A stretch of DNA of 64,000 nt from Flammeovirga sp. SJP92 (GCF_001583495.1 NZ_LQAQ01000014.1:1-64000); one strand, 5' to 3'. Shown: positions 15,856-25,400, counted from the first letter of the stretch. Notes: generated by a model from the letters alone, not told the origin. Translations and numbers: made by a program.

Positions 15856-15980
15856 CCTAATACTTATGTAGCCCCTGTACACTGTCCACCGTACACACTG
15901 TACGGTGTATAGTGTACAAGCAGTACGGTGAATAGCGTACAGTCTGTACGGTGGGTAGTGTACTAAACATTCACTTTCTT
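15856..15980 (+). repeat. dispersed repeat A, copy 1: array of four 23-bp units
   Basis: The core is four adjacent 23-bp units: one inverted (15875-15897) and three direct (15898-15920, 15921-15943, 15944-15966), each built on GTACGGTGnnTAGTGTAC. Units 1 and 2 pair with 17 of 20 positions to form a long hairpin. Homology to copy 2 (50335-50458, opposite orientation) extends into both flanks (TCCTAATACTTATGTA side and AACATTCACTTTCTTC side). It sits between two convergent genes, behind the amidohydrolase terminator. Confidence 0.8.
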
Positions 15981-16009
15981 CCACCCTATTCATTAGATTG
16001 AGATATGAT

Positions 16010-19000
16010 TTATTTCTTCAAAATTCTCTTCACAATCTGCTGCTCTCCTACTTGGACTTTTACTAAGTAAATGCCAGAAGTAAGCGAGGCTCCGTCCAAA
16101 TCAATCACTGTCTGTCCTACTTGAACATCCTTAATGATTGTATTCAATACTTTACCTTGCAAACTGATCAGTTGAAGATTCATTTTACCAGACTCATGTA
16201 CATTCAACTGAATGCTTGCTGTAGTGTTGAAAGGGTTTGGATAAGTAGTCATTTCCAATAATTCACCTTCCAATGGATTATTTACAGCAATTTGTCTTGT
16301 ACTACTTGAAGCTGCATTATTCATTGCATTCAACAAACTGATTGAAGGATCCTCTACATCAAAAGTCAATTCCCAGATGATTGTACCTTGTAAACCGTTA
16401 TTTCTTGCATAATTCACTTTTGCCGCCGCTCCTTTTGGTGTTTCAAAGTAGATATCTCTTCCATCAAGACCCACATAACCGTTTAACTGATTGGCGTCAT
16501 TTGGATCATAAGAAGTAGGTGCATCAGGATATAAACTTACAATTTCATCATAACCGATAAAATAGAATCCATTGGCTCCTTGCCCTGCCTCAGCTTTTGT
16601 CAGTGAAAGATCATAACCGTAGAAAGGCACACCAATTGTCAGCTTACTCTTATTCACACCGTGACCAGACCCTTGCCAAGTAGACCAGTTACCACTCCAG
16701 TATTCTAATGAAGTTTCTACAGAATAAATAGGGTTATCAGCACTTGCTTTAGCGTATTTACTATTGTCTACATCATACAATGATGAGTGAGGACCAATTG
16801 GCGAATCACTCCAAGAACCTGTAAAGTCATAGGTCATCAAGCCTAACCAATCAAGGTATTCTACAAAATCAGCATCATAGTTATTACCATACCAAGGCGT
16901 AGCAAAAACAGCTGATGATAAAAGCATTGATGGACGCTTCGCTCTTAATTTCTTCGCCAATAAAGTCAATCCATAAGCGGCAGGGTGAGCTCCTTGCTCT
17001 ACTTCTCCACCCCATTTATCTGTACCTCTTGTTCTACCACCTTGCTCTGAAGTACCCGGAATTGCAGGATCTTGCCAGAAACATTCCATATCCAAGTCAA
17101 TTCCATCTAAGTTATACTTATCTACAAAAGCTAATAATTTATCAGCTGCCGCATCAATTGAAGCTGGATTACTTCTATAACCTTCCATTACTTTAAGGAA
17201 ACCATAATCTTCTGCACCACCTAAGGCGATTGAAACTGTAGCTCCTGCACTATGTGCTTTTGGAACAATGATCGGCAATAATGAATCTAGTACATGAAGT
17301 GATTCAGCTGTATATTCACCACTTGCAAAATCAGCATCTGTATAAGCACCGCCTACTTTTGTATCATAAACAAGGAACGATACATTAACGTGAGTAACTT
17401 TAGTATAATCCAAATCTCCAGGGCTTCCTTTCCAAGTTGGAACATAACCAATAATACGTTGTTGTCCTGTTGGAGCTGGCGCAAATGGACCTGTCAGATT
17501 AATACTACCGTCTGCATTGATATCATTAACCGCTGAAGTTGTGAATTGAACCGCTTTTGTAGCTGTAGTCACATTACCTTGATCATCAGTTGCTGTTGCT
17601 GTGATTTCATAAGTACCGAAAGCTGTTGGAGTGAATGTCGTTGAAGAAGCATTGACCGTCATTCCATCCACAGTTAATACAACGTTAGAAACTGTTCCAT
17701 TCTCATCAGTAGCTTCAACTGCAATATCAATTGTTGTCAACGAAGTATAAGTATCTCCAGATGGATGAATAAATGTTACTGTTGGTACTACATCACCGAT
17801 ACCGCCATTTCCGCAAACTTCACCAGTATCTGACCAAGGATCACCACCGTCAGGAGCATTACCTTGTGTCCACCATTTTGCACTGTAAATTACACCATTG
17901 TAAACTACTTTGTCTCCACCTGTGTAAACCTCTGTCGATGACCATTCAGGATAAGGACATTCTACTACATCTGGCTTTTCTGAAACCGTGATTACTTTAC
18001 TATCCGAAGCTGTTAAACCATCATTGTCAGTTACAGTTACTGCTACAGTGTATGTTCCAAAAATAGTAACACTATAATCGCCTTCTGCAACTACGTCACC
18101 ATTGACAGTGTACTCTGTTGAAGCAATAGTACCGTCTTGATCCGAAGAAGTAGATGAGATTGTGAATGTATATGGAAGTGTTTCAACTTCAACAGTTCCA
18201 GAAGCTGATAAAGCTAATGTCACTTCAGGTGCTAATGGCTGAGGTTCGGTTACAGTTACTACCGCTTGAATCGTTGCTGTCAAACCATCACTATCTGTAG
18301 CCGTTGCCACAACAGTATATTCTCCATAAGCATTGATATCAAATGATGTACCTGTTACTGCTTCACCATTAACCGTTACTTCAGTCGAAACCACTGTCCC
18401 GTCTTCATCAGTACTAGTCGTTGATAAATCTAATGTATGCGGGAAGCTTTCTACCATTACAGTTTCAGATGCAAGTGCATTAAAAGAAACTGATGGTGCT
18501 ACAGGACCTACTTCACATGGACCTAATGTTTTCCACCAATGTTCTGCTGAACCTGGAGTCACATTGTATAAATTATTAACAGCCGCTTCATAGAGAATTC
18601 CATTATAGCTAACTACATCACCCGAGTTGTAAATTGTAGGATATCCTTGATATTCTGGAGCATCACATCCTATTGTACCTGTAGTTTCCTCTTCAATTGT
18701 GATAGAAACAGAAGCACTAGCGGTTGCTCCCTCATTATCCGTTACAGTTACTGCAATAGTATAAGTTCCAAAAGCTGATGGCGTCCAAGAAGCTGGTGAA
18801 GCTGTAAATTCTTGACCATCTACTGCAATAAGCGTTGATGCAATCGTTCCATCTTCATCTTGTGCATCCAATACAATTTCAATTGCATCTAATGTTTTCG
18901 AAGTGATTTTTGTTCCATCTAATGGTGATGTAATTGATACAGTTGGATCTATATTCGGTACAGTAGGATCTGAAATAGTAATAGTACCCGTTTTAATTGT

Positions 19001-20776
19001 CGATTTTCCTTGATCATCTGTTACCGTCACTTCTACAGATTGCTCACCATACGCTGAAGGCAAGAAAGATACTGTATTTGTATTTCCAGAAGTGGTATAA
19101 GCTGCATTATTTCCATTGACTAAAACTGCAATTGAAGCAATTCCTGTATCATCAGATGCTGTAAAAGTGAAAGACACTTCAGCTAATTCAGTTTGTTCGA
19201 TGGCTTCTGAAGGTAAAGTCAATGCCACTACAGGAGCTGGATTAACAGGACCTGCATTTTCTGCAAAAACCTTATTAACAACATGTACTAATTCTGGCTT
19301 CGTATCAGGACATAACGGATAAGTTCCAACCTTTCCAGTTTCAGCACCCACATTCCAATCTGTAAATACAGTCCAGATTATCACACCTCCAATATTGTTA
19401 TCTGTGATATATTTTGATTTCAGACCAATAGACTCCTCATCATCGTAACTTGTGAAATAGCTTACACCATTTGCCTCTTTCGTCATATAAGGAACCTGAG
19501 CTTGACTATCCCAGTGTCTTGTCCAGCCACCAGACGCCAAAGCTTCTTTTACTTGGAAATAGTATGGAGAACCTTCCGTAGCACCCCAGTTATTTAAATC
19601 TGCCGCTGATGAAACTGGTCCATCTACAGAGAAAGTAACATCTTTTTTAATGGTCGGCACATTCACGCCAGGAGTACCTTCCACAACGACACCTCTACCA
19701 TAAAAGGCCATTCCCATGTTGATCTTTTCAGTATCAACACCTAGTTCATCACGCATATAAGAGAATGTTGTATGCCATGAGAAATCTCCCCACTCCTCAC
19801 CATCATAAGGATATAATGGTGAATTGTGACCTGAAATACCTGACCATCCACCATGAAAATCATAAGACATCATGTTGTAGTAGTCCATTACTTTGTTTAA
19901 TTCAGTCCACTCCAAATTTTGCAATTTTGCAGGAGCTGCACTAAACGCCGCTGTTAGTAAACGGTCTGGCCCGATCACATCTCTGATGTCTTGCATCAAA
20001 AGCGTAAAATTGTGGTAATCGGCTTCAGAACCTGTAAAATTCATACCTGCAAATGGCCCTGGATATTCCCAGTCGATATCAATTCCGTCAAAACCGTAAT
20101 CTTCTACCAAAGTTCTACAATCTTCTAAGAATCTTGCCTTTTTAACAGGATCTGCCGCCATTTCTGGAAAATGCTTACACATTGACCAGCCACCAATAGA
20201 GGCCATTACTTTCACTCCGTACTCATGTGCAATACCAATCATACCCGGTGTAGGATATTCTGTCAATGGCCAACCGCCTGTTTCACCAGTAGCAGTTTTA
20301 GTCCATCCTTTCCAACCTCCATCAGGGTGAGGCTCATAACCTAATTCTGACAGCACTTCATCCCATCCCCAGAATTCTTGAGGAAAACCAAGTACCATTG
20401 CCTGATCATGAGACGAGTACTTATCCGGATGTAATAAATCGGCAGGGCTTTGAATCGCACTTTCTTGGTAAATCTGCTTGTTTCTCAAATCACCACTGTG
20501 CATAGATCCATCTACAGCCACTCCAAAGAAGGAGAAATTAAGAATGGTGTACTGTGAGTAATCAATGTTGTAGTGGTTGAGCGCTCCTTTCGGAATGTTG
20601 AAGTCTGCACCTTTCCATGCATCCCAGTTGGGTACATATCCGATGACTTGTTTTTGGTGATCGCTTGTAGCATAAGGGCTTCCGCTGTCAATTTGAGCGT
20701 AAGCACTTGCAAAAGAGAGCATACCAATAAGGCATGCATAAAGTCCAAGCCTGAACTTTCTAGTTAAGCTTTGCAT
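16010..20776 (-). CDS. secreted chitinase with two GH18 domains, two CBM5/12 modules and T9SS sorting domain
   Basis: A 1588-residue extracellular enzyme. After the signal peptide (to about 28) comes a first GH18 domain (43-500) with the catalytic motif DGIDIDWE (E237). Next are two Ig/PKD-like repeats (515-700), a chitin-binding CBM5/12 module (about 703-755, with YNSGDVVSYNGILYEA and the Trp pair), two more Ig-like repeats, a second CBM5/12 (about 940-995, GGDKVVYNGVIYSAKWW), one Ig-like repeat, and a second GH18 domain (1110-1470) with DGIDLDME (E1231). A type A T9SS sorting domain ends the protein (1516-1588, TTYPNPFNTTASIQL ... GIYLVKVQ). The plan resembles ChiA of Flavobacterium johnsoniae, which also has GH18 domains at both ends and needs T9SS, but here chitin-binding modules fill the middle. 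Transcribed alone. Confidence 0.93.
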   Translation of the reverse strand: MQSLTRKFRLGLYACLIGMLSFASAYAQIDSGSPYATSDHQKQVIGYVPNWDAWKGADFNIPKGALNHYNIDYSQYTILNFSFFGVAVDGSMHSGDLRNKQIYQESAIQSPADLLHPDKYSSHDQAMVLGFPQEFWGWDEVLSELGYEPHPDGGWKGWTKTATGETGGWPLTEYPTPGMIGIAHEYGVKVMASIGGWSMCKHFPEMAADPVKKARFLEDCRTLVEDYGFDGIDIDWEYPGPFAGMNFTGSEADYHNFTLLMQDIRDVIGPDRLLTAAFSAAPAKLQNLEWTELNKVMDYYNMMSYDFHGGWSGISGHNSPLYPYDGEEWGDFSWHTTFSYMRDELGVDTEKINMGMAFYGRGVVVEGTPGVNVPTIKKDVTFSVDGPVSSAADLNNWGATEGSPYYFQVKEALASGGWTRHWDSQAQVPYMTKEANGVSYFTSYDDEESIGLKSKYITDNNIGGVIIWTVFTDWNVGAETGKVGTYPLCPDTKPELVHVVNKVFAENAGPVNPAPVVALTLPSEAIEQTELAEVSFTFTASDDTGIASIAVLVNGNNAAYTTSGNTNTVSFLPSAYGEQSVEVTVTDDQGKSTIKTGTITISDPTVPNIDPTVSITSPLDGTKITSKTLDAIEIVLDAQDEDGTIASTLIAVDGQEFTASPASWTPSAFGTYTIAVTVTDNEGATASASVSITIEEETTGTIGCDAPEYQGYPTIYNSGDVVSYNGILYEAAVNNLYNVTPGSAEHWWKTLGPCEVGPVAPSVSFNALASETVMVESFPHTLDLSTTSTDEDGTVVSTEVTVNGEAVTGTSFDINAYGEYTVVATATDSDGLTATIQAVVTVTEPQPLAPEVTLALSASGTVEVETLPYTFTISSTSSDQDGTIASTEYTVNGDVVAEGDYSVTIFGTYTVAVTVTDNDGLTASDSKVITVSEKPDVVECPYPEWSSTEVYTGGDKVVYNGVIYSAKWWTQGNAPDGGDPWSDTGEVCGNGGIGDVVPTVTFIHPSGDTYTSLTTIDIAVEATDENGTVSNVVLTVDGMTVNASSTTFTPTAFGTYEITATATDDQGNVTTATKAVQFTTSAVNDINADGSINLTGPFAPAPTGQQRIIGYVPTWKGSPGDLDYTKVTHVNVSFLVYDTKVGGAYTDADFASGEYTAESLHVLDSLLPIIVPKAHSAGATVSIALGGAEDYGFLKVMEGYRSNPASIDAAADKLLAFVDKYNLDGIDLDMECFWQDPAIPGTSEQGGRTRGTDKWGGEVEQGAHPAAYGLTLLAKKLRAKRPSMLLSSAVFATPWYGNNYDADFVEYLDWLGLMTYDFTGSWSDSPIGPHSSLYDVDNSKYAKASADNPIYSVETSLEYWSGNWSTWQGSGHGVNKSKLTIGVPFYGYDLSLTKAEAGQGANGFYFIGYDEIVSLYPDAPTSYDPNDANQLNGYVGLDGRDIYFETPKGAAAKVNYARNNGLQGTIIWELTFDVEDPSISLLNAMNNAASSSTRQIAVNNPLEGELLEMTTYPNPFNTTASIQLNVHESGKMNLQLISLQGKVLNTIIKDVQVGQTVIDLDGASLTSGIYLVKVQVGEQQIVKRILKK

Positions 20777-21085
20777 TGTTCAATAGTTGATAGTTAAAAA
20801 TAATTTAATGTAGTAGCTTGAATGAGGAGTGTTACTGAAGAATTACAATCCTCTTTGCTGGTTACACTTCAAAACTATTTCATTTACAACTATTTACAAT
20901 AATTCAAAGTATGACATTTTCGGGTACTAAGTGTTCATTAAACACTTTAATAATGGGTACAAATTAAAAATTGAAGAGGGTACAAAACCATTACAAAAGT
21001 CGTTTTTTAGAGTGAGTTTAAGGGTACAATCAAAAATAGAAGGGAAACAAATAAGATTTTTCATTTACATTCAAAAGAACGCATA
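20777..21085. other. 309-bp intergenic region with the chitinase promoter
   Basis: It holds the leader and a candidate promoter of the chitinase gene and the 3' flank of the arsO-like gene. No gene or strong terminator is visible. Confidence 0.4.
20870..20899 (-). promoter_or_regulatory. candidate chitinase promoter
   Basis: On the minus strand TTG (20897-20899), a 19-bp spacer and TAGTTTTG (20870-20877) fit the Bacteroidota consensus. The implied 5' leader is about 85 bases. Confidence 0.4.
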
Positions 21086-22138
21086 TTATTGTAGAATATA
21101 AGCTACAATTTCCTCAACGGTTCTTCTAGCGGTTTTTCCAACTCCATAAATTGTTGCCGAAGCATAGCCAGTCCAGTTTCCCATTCCCACTAGCCATAAC
21201 CCCTCTTGCCCTAGTACTTTAGTATTCTTTGTCTTTACTTTTTCATTTTCAACAATATTCAATGAAGAAAGATAATCCAACTTTGTACTAAAGCCAGTAC
21301 ACCACAATACAGTATCAAATTGTTCATGAGTACCATCTTCCCAAATTACACCATCTGAAGTAAAAGTGAATGTGCTTGGTCTATGATTCAACACCCCTCT
21401 TTCTCTTGCATCTTTCACAGAATCGAGCATTACAATATCACTGATTGAATAGGCTTCCTCTGAGATTTCACCTTTTAAATATTCTCTGTATTTTTTATTC
21501 GCTTGCTCAAAAAGGTGTCGACCATCTACGTCATCAGGTAAAAAATTTGGAGGTGATAAAGTAGCCCACTGTACTTTTTTATGTTGAGTCAATTCTGCCA
21601 CTAGTTGAGCTCCGCTATTTCCTCCTCCAACAATCAATAATTTATCGCCTTGAATATCTGAGGGCTTCTGATAGTCAACAGAATGCAACTGTTGTCCTAA
21701 AAAAGAATCTATTCCTTCATATTGAGGAATTTTTGGTCCTGATGCTGTTCCTGTTGCACCAACCACTGCTTTCGTTAAATACTCTCCTTTATTGGTTTTG
21801 ATACGGTAAAGTCCATTTTCATAAACTGTATCCTCTACTTTTACAGGTCTTTCAATTGGGAAATTGTAACGTTTTTCGTATTTCTCAAGATAACTGATAA
21901 ACTCTTTTTTGGTTGGATATTCCTTTTCAGGAGGAGGTAACATCCACCCAGATAAAGAAGAATAGACCCCTGGAGAAAATAACTGAAGTGAGTCCCAAGC
22001 TTTATTCCATGCTCCTCCTGCTTTTTGGTTATCATCTAAAATTAAAAACTTCAAACCATGCCTATTTAAAAAATAAGCCACTGACAATCCTGCTTGCCCA
22101 CCTCCTATTATTATTACATCAAATTTATTCATTCTCAA
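21086..22138 (-). CDS. ArsO-like flavin-dependent monooxygenase
   Basis: A 350-residue flavoprotein. The N-terminal FAD-binding Rossmann motif is IIGGGQAGLS (about 10-19). The NADPH-binding motif VGGGNSGAQ lies mid-protein, and a C-terminal ATG-type segment reads WCTGFSTKLDYL. The stretch LFSPGVYSSLSGWMLPPPEK, followed by YPTKKEFISYLEKY, is typical of the ArsO family, NADPH-dependent monooxygenases found in arsenic-resistance operons. No ars gene is nearby, so an arsenic role is not shown here; other small-molecule oxidations are possible. A repeat-B palindrome lies 27 bp upstream of the start codon. Start could equally be the second Met, two codons on. Confidence 0.75.
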   Translation of the reverse strand: MRMNKFDVIIIGGGQAGLSVAYFLNRHGLKFLILDDNQKAGGAWNKAWDSLQLFSPGVYSSLSGWMLPPPEKEYPTKKEFISYLEKYEKRYNFPIERPVKVEDTVYENGLYRIKTNKGEYLTKAVVGATGTASGPKIPQYEGIDSFLGQQLHSVDYQKPSDIQGDKLLIVGGGNSGAQLVAELTQHKKVQWATLSPPNFLPDDVDGRHLFEQANKKYREYLKGEISEEAYSISDIVMLDSVKDARERGVLNHRPSTFTFTSDGVIWEDGTHEQFDTVLWCTGFSTKLDYLSSLNIVENEKVKTKNTKVLGQEGLWLVGMGNWTGYASATIYGVGKTARRTVEEIVAYILQ

Positions 22139-22159
22139 TCGTATACTTTACTCTGCAGT

Positions 22160-22181
22160 AAGAGATGTTTCAAACATGCTC
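22160..22181 (-). repeat. dispersed repeat B, copy 1 (palindromic)
   Basis: A 22-bp sequence identical, in reverse orientation, to 50236-50257. Its core ATGTTTcAAACAT (22165-22177) is a perfect 6+1+6 dyad. It lies just ahead of the arsO-like start codon, where an operator would be expected. Confidence 0.55.
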
Positions 22182-22287
22182 AAAAGGTTACCACAAATCC
22201 TTCTATAGTTATTATCACAAAATAAGCACATTTACAGCGTGATAGAACTATACTTTTTAATAACAATCTTAAATTTAATGACAATTA

Positions 22288-23721
22288 TCATTTTTTATTT
22301 TCAATTCCATTTGAATTCACCAAACTAAAAAGAAAAGAAATCCCCTGAAATATCAACAAAAAAATAAATGGAATTGCCCCTGCAATAGCAATCACTTTAT
22401 TCAAGTCAACGTTATTTTCATAAATCAATGCTAATGTGATACCTATCATTACAAGGCTCCACATCATTTTATTTGTTTTAGATTCTTCTTCTGTCAGCAA
22501 TGCGGTCACATAAACAGCTGAGTCGGCACTTGTAATTACGAAAGTGATCAATAAAACAATGGCAATAAGGGAAAGTAATAACGGGTATTGAAATGCATCG
22601 AAAAAAGTAAAAATACCTTGAGTATAATCCTTCATCACTTCAGTTTCAATCGTTGAATAATTACTCATAATACTACTTCCACCTCCAAAAGCTACAAACC
22701 AAATCATAGATATTAGAGTAGGGACACCGATTACGCAAATTAAGAATTCCCTGATTGTTCTGCCTTTTGATATTCTTGCTATAAACAACCCTGTAAATGG
22801 AGCCCATGCCACCCACCATAAAAGATACACAATGGTCCATGCCCTTGACCACTCTGCGTTTGCCTCATTGATTGAAAAGGAAACTTTAGGTAAAAAAAGG
22901 AAATAATCAATCAATTCCTCAAAAAATAAGCTGGATAATGGGGCAACCCCAACACAAAAGATGATCACAAGCAATAATGCAGATGCTAAGAACACATTAA
23001 AATTACTCAATAATTGCACCCCTTTTTTTAACCCCGAAAGAGATGATAAAGTAAAAATAACAGCGATAAAAAGAAGAAGGATAACCCTAAATTTCAAGCC
23101 TAATACTTCACTCTCGAAAATGGAATTCAAACCTGTCTGGATTAATGCTATTGAATTGGCTAATGTACCAGATACACCAAAGAGAATTGAAAAAACAGCT
23201 AGTATATCTACACTTTTCAATAAGTATCCTGTTTTGGAGGACAAAGTGTAAGAAATTGTCATCTTCCTGCCTTTGTTGTAGGTGAACCATGCTATGATTA
23301 ATCCCGAAAAAGCATAAATACTCCAAGCATGCAATCCCCAATGAAAATTAGTGATACTTAACGCAATGATAATATCGTTAGTGCTATTTAAGGGAGATGA
23401 CAAATGGAAGATTGGCTCTGCTACTCCCCAGAAAATCAAACCAGATCCCATACCTGCTGCAAAAAGCATGGAGAACCATGATAAATTGGAGAATTCTGGT
23501 GTAGAATTCCCCAATTTAACTTTCCCGTAAGGAGATATTATTAATATTAAACAAAGCAAAAGTATTGATGTAATAATGAGCAGGAAAGTTGTATCAAACG
23601 TTAACAAAAGAACTCCTACAACATTGTTTACTACATCAATGCTATGCTTTGGAAAAACCAAAAAAATAAGTGCTACTGTAATACTCAGCCCAAGGCTTAA
23701 GTGATTAAAGGTAACTTTCAT
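22288..23721 (-). CDS. BCCT family transporter (betaine/choline/carnitine type)
   Basis: A 477-residue membrane protein with about 12 hydrophobic helices. The family signature is clear: WFSMLFAAGMGSGLIFWGVA followed by EP, and later the tryptophan-rich segment IVYLLWWVAWAPFTGLFIA followed by RISKGRT. BCCT carriers import trimethylammonium compounds with sodium or protons, usually for osmoprotection. The glycine-rich GMGSG form is the one seen in sodium-coupled members. It follows the metallophosphatase gene by 4 bp, so it is the third gene of a leftward operon with a split 5'-nucleotidase; that pairing is unusual for an osmolyte carrier. Substrate cannot be told from sequence alone. Confidence 0.85.
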   Translation of the reverse strand: MKVTFNHLSLGLSITVALIFLVFPKHSIDVVNNVVGVLLLTFDTTFLLIITSILLLCLILIISPYGKVKLGNSTPEFSNLSWFSMLFAAGMGSGLIFWGVAEPIFHLSSPLNSTNDIIIALSITNFHWGLHAWSIYAFSGLIIAWFTYNKGRKMTISYTLSSKTGYLLKSVDILAVFSILFGVSGTLANSIALIQTGLNSIFESEVLGLKFRVILLLFIAVIFTLSSLSGLKKGVQLLSNFNVFLASALLLVIIFCVGVAPLSSLFFEELIDYFLFLPKVSFSINEANAEWSRAWTIVYLLWWVAWAPFTGLFIARISKGRTIREFLICVIGVPTLISMIWFVAFGGGSSIMSNYSTIETEVMKDYTQGIFTFFDAFQYPLLLSLIAIVLLITFVITSADSAVYVTALLTEEESKTNKMMWSLVMIGITLALIYENNVDLNKVIAIAGAIPFIFLLIFQGISFLFSLVNSNGIENKK

Positions 23722-23725
23722 AAAA

Positions 23726-24664
23726 TCAGACTAAGTAGCTATTAAAAGCATCTGTATTATAAGCTAACTTTTCTTTTGTTTTTTGATTGAAGTAGAAATC
23801 TAGTCTACCTAATTTAATTCCAGCATACCCTACCTGAGTGATCAATACATCCTTTTGAACTGCATTTTTCTTTACAACAGGCTCATCTAAGAATGTATGA
23901 GAGTGTCCTCCAATGATCACATCAATATCTTTTGTTTTTTCAGCCAAAACCATGTCAGAATAATCACCTTCATTGAACGCTTTAAAACCTAAATGAGAAA
24001 GACAGATCACAAGATCACATTTATTCTCCTCTTTTAGAGTTTTAGTCATCTCTTGTGCCTTTTCAATAGCATCAAGATAGATTGTCTCTTTATAACAGGA
24101 CTTAGATACTAGGCCATCTAATTTAATACCAACTCCAAATACACCAATTTTTAAACCGCCTTTTTCAAAGATTTTGTACGGTTTAGTTTTCCCGTCAGCT
24201 GATGTATTTTTAAAATCGTAATTACTAACTAGAAAATCGAAATTGGCATGCGGTAACATCTCAGAGAAGCCGTCAATAGTATTATCGAAATCATGATTTC
24301 CCATTGTTGCGGCATCATATTTCATCTCTGACATAGATTTGAATTCAATCTCTCCCTTGAAAAAGTTAAAATAAGGAGTGCCTTGAAATATATCTCCAGC
24401 ATCTAATAATAACACATTATCCTCCTCTTTTCTGATCTTTTCAACCAAAGCTTTACGCTTGGCAACACCGCCTAAACCACCATATCTTTTATGGCTATCA
24501 GGGAAAGGTTCGATCTGACTGTGCGTATCATTGGTATGTAAAATTGTGATTTTAACAGGTTTCTGATCAGCAGAAGCCCACGACATAGGCATTAATAAAC
24601 CTAAGGTACTTAATGCAGAACCTTTCGCTAAAACTTTAATAAATTCTCTTCTATTGTTCTCCAT
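23726..24664 (-). CDS. metallophosphatase, catalytic half of a 5'-nucleotidase, Tat-exported
   Basis: A 312-residue protein. The N-terminus NNRREFIKVLAKGSALSTLG is a twin-arginine signal. The calcineurin-like metal site follows: ILHTNDTHSQ (first Asp/His pair), LLLDAGDIFQGTPYFNF, MGNHDFD, then SHLGF and GGHSHTF. This is the catalytic domain of UshA/5'-nucleotidase proteins; the substrate-binding C-terminal domain is missing and is encoded by the next gene upstream. It hydrolyses nucleotides or related phosphoesters in the periplasm (family knowledge). Gaps of 4 bp on both sides place it in a tight operon. Confidence 0.85.
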   Translation of the reverse strand: MENNRREFIKVLAKGSALSTLGLLMPMSWASADQKPVKITILHTNDTHSQIEPFPDSHKRYGGLGGVAKRKALVEKIRKEEDNVLLLDAGDIFQGTPYFNFFKGEIEFKSMSEMKYDAATMGNHDFDNTIDGFSEMLPHANFDFLVSNYDFKNTSADGKTKPYKIFEKGGLKIGVFGVGIKLDGLVSKSCYKETIYLDAIEKAQEMTKTLKEENKCDLVICLSHLGFKAFNEGDYSDMVLAEKTKDIDVIIGGHSHTFLDEPVVKKNAVQKDVLITQVGYAGIKLGRLDFYFNQKTKEKLAYNTDAFNSYLV

Positions 24665-24668
24665 TTCC

Positions 24669-25400
24669 TTAAATAATCCTTGATTTATTATCTACAACAA
24701 TGCCATTTGGCTTAGACTTACAATATTCTAATAATACATCTCGTATCATTAGTTCAAGATCTATATATCCAGTACCTTTTTTTAGGAAACTCATATTGTC
24801 TCCGCCATGGTACAAGTAGTCTGAAGTTAATATTGCATACTCCTTATTAGGGTCAAAATCTTCTCCATTGACCTTAGCATCAACCACTTTATCACCTTCT
24901 AATTTCAAAAGCAAACCTGAAATTGCTTCTTTATTTTTGGCTACCATATTGATTAAATCCATCATTTCATCCCCTTTTAGATAAATGATAATCAACTTAT
25001 TATCAAATGGCATTAACTTATAGATATTTCTCACTAAAATATCTCCGGCAAAAATATTAGACCTTAAGCCTCCGTTGTTCATCAAGCAGATGTCAACTTT
25101 CGCTTCTGTGTGATTCTCTACATACTCTCTAGTTGCATCACAAGTGAAGTTCCCAAGTGTGTTTACCTCTCCCCATTTCACAAGATCAACAGGAGTAGAT
25201 GAAAGCACCTGATTCATCTTTTTATCCAATTTTTCTTTATAGGGTTTGATAAGAGTTGAGAGCGTATCATCCGGAGTTATTGAATTATCGATAGAAGTTG
25301 GATGATAAGTAATTTTTGTAAGACTTTGCCTCTCGGTTTTACAACCAATAAGAAGAAAAGCCACAATTAAGAATTGGTAAATTTTGTTCATTTTGAACAT
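24669..25400 (-). CDS. 5'-nucleotidase C-terminal domain lipoprotein
   Basis: A 243-residue protein with lipoprotein signal (LLIGCKTE). The rest is the C-terminal substrate-binding domain of 5'-nucleotidases: LGNFTCDATREYVE, the hallmark ICLMNNGGLRSNIFAGDI, then LTSDYLYHGGDNMSFLKKG. With the metallophosphatase 4 bp downstream it makes up one complete enzyme in two chains: one lipid-anchored, the other exported by Tat. The split form is common in Bacteroidota. It is the first gene of the operon. The start may be the ATG at 25391, three codons on, which gives a neater signal. Confidence 0.85.
   Translation of the reverse strand: MFKMNKIYQFLIVAFLLIGCKTERQSLTKITYHPTSIDNSITPDDTLSTLIKPYKEKLDKKMNQVLSSTPVDLVKWGEVNTLGNFTCDATREYVENHTEAKVDICLMNNGGLRSNIFAGDILVRNIYKLMPFDNKLIIIYLKGDEMMDLINMVAKNKEAISGLLLKLEGDKVVDAKVNGEDFDPNKEYAILTSDYLYHGGDNMSFLKKGTGYIDLELMIRDVLLEYCKSKPNGIVVDNKSRII

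Noticed and set aside
15875-15966. Possible CRISPR array because of regular short repeats
   Set aside because: The 23-bp units are directly adjacent with no spacers, one is inverted, and no cas gene is near.
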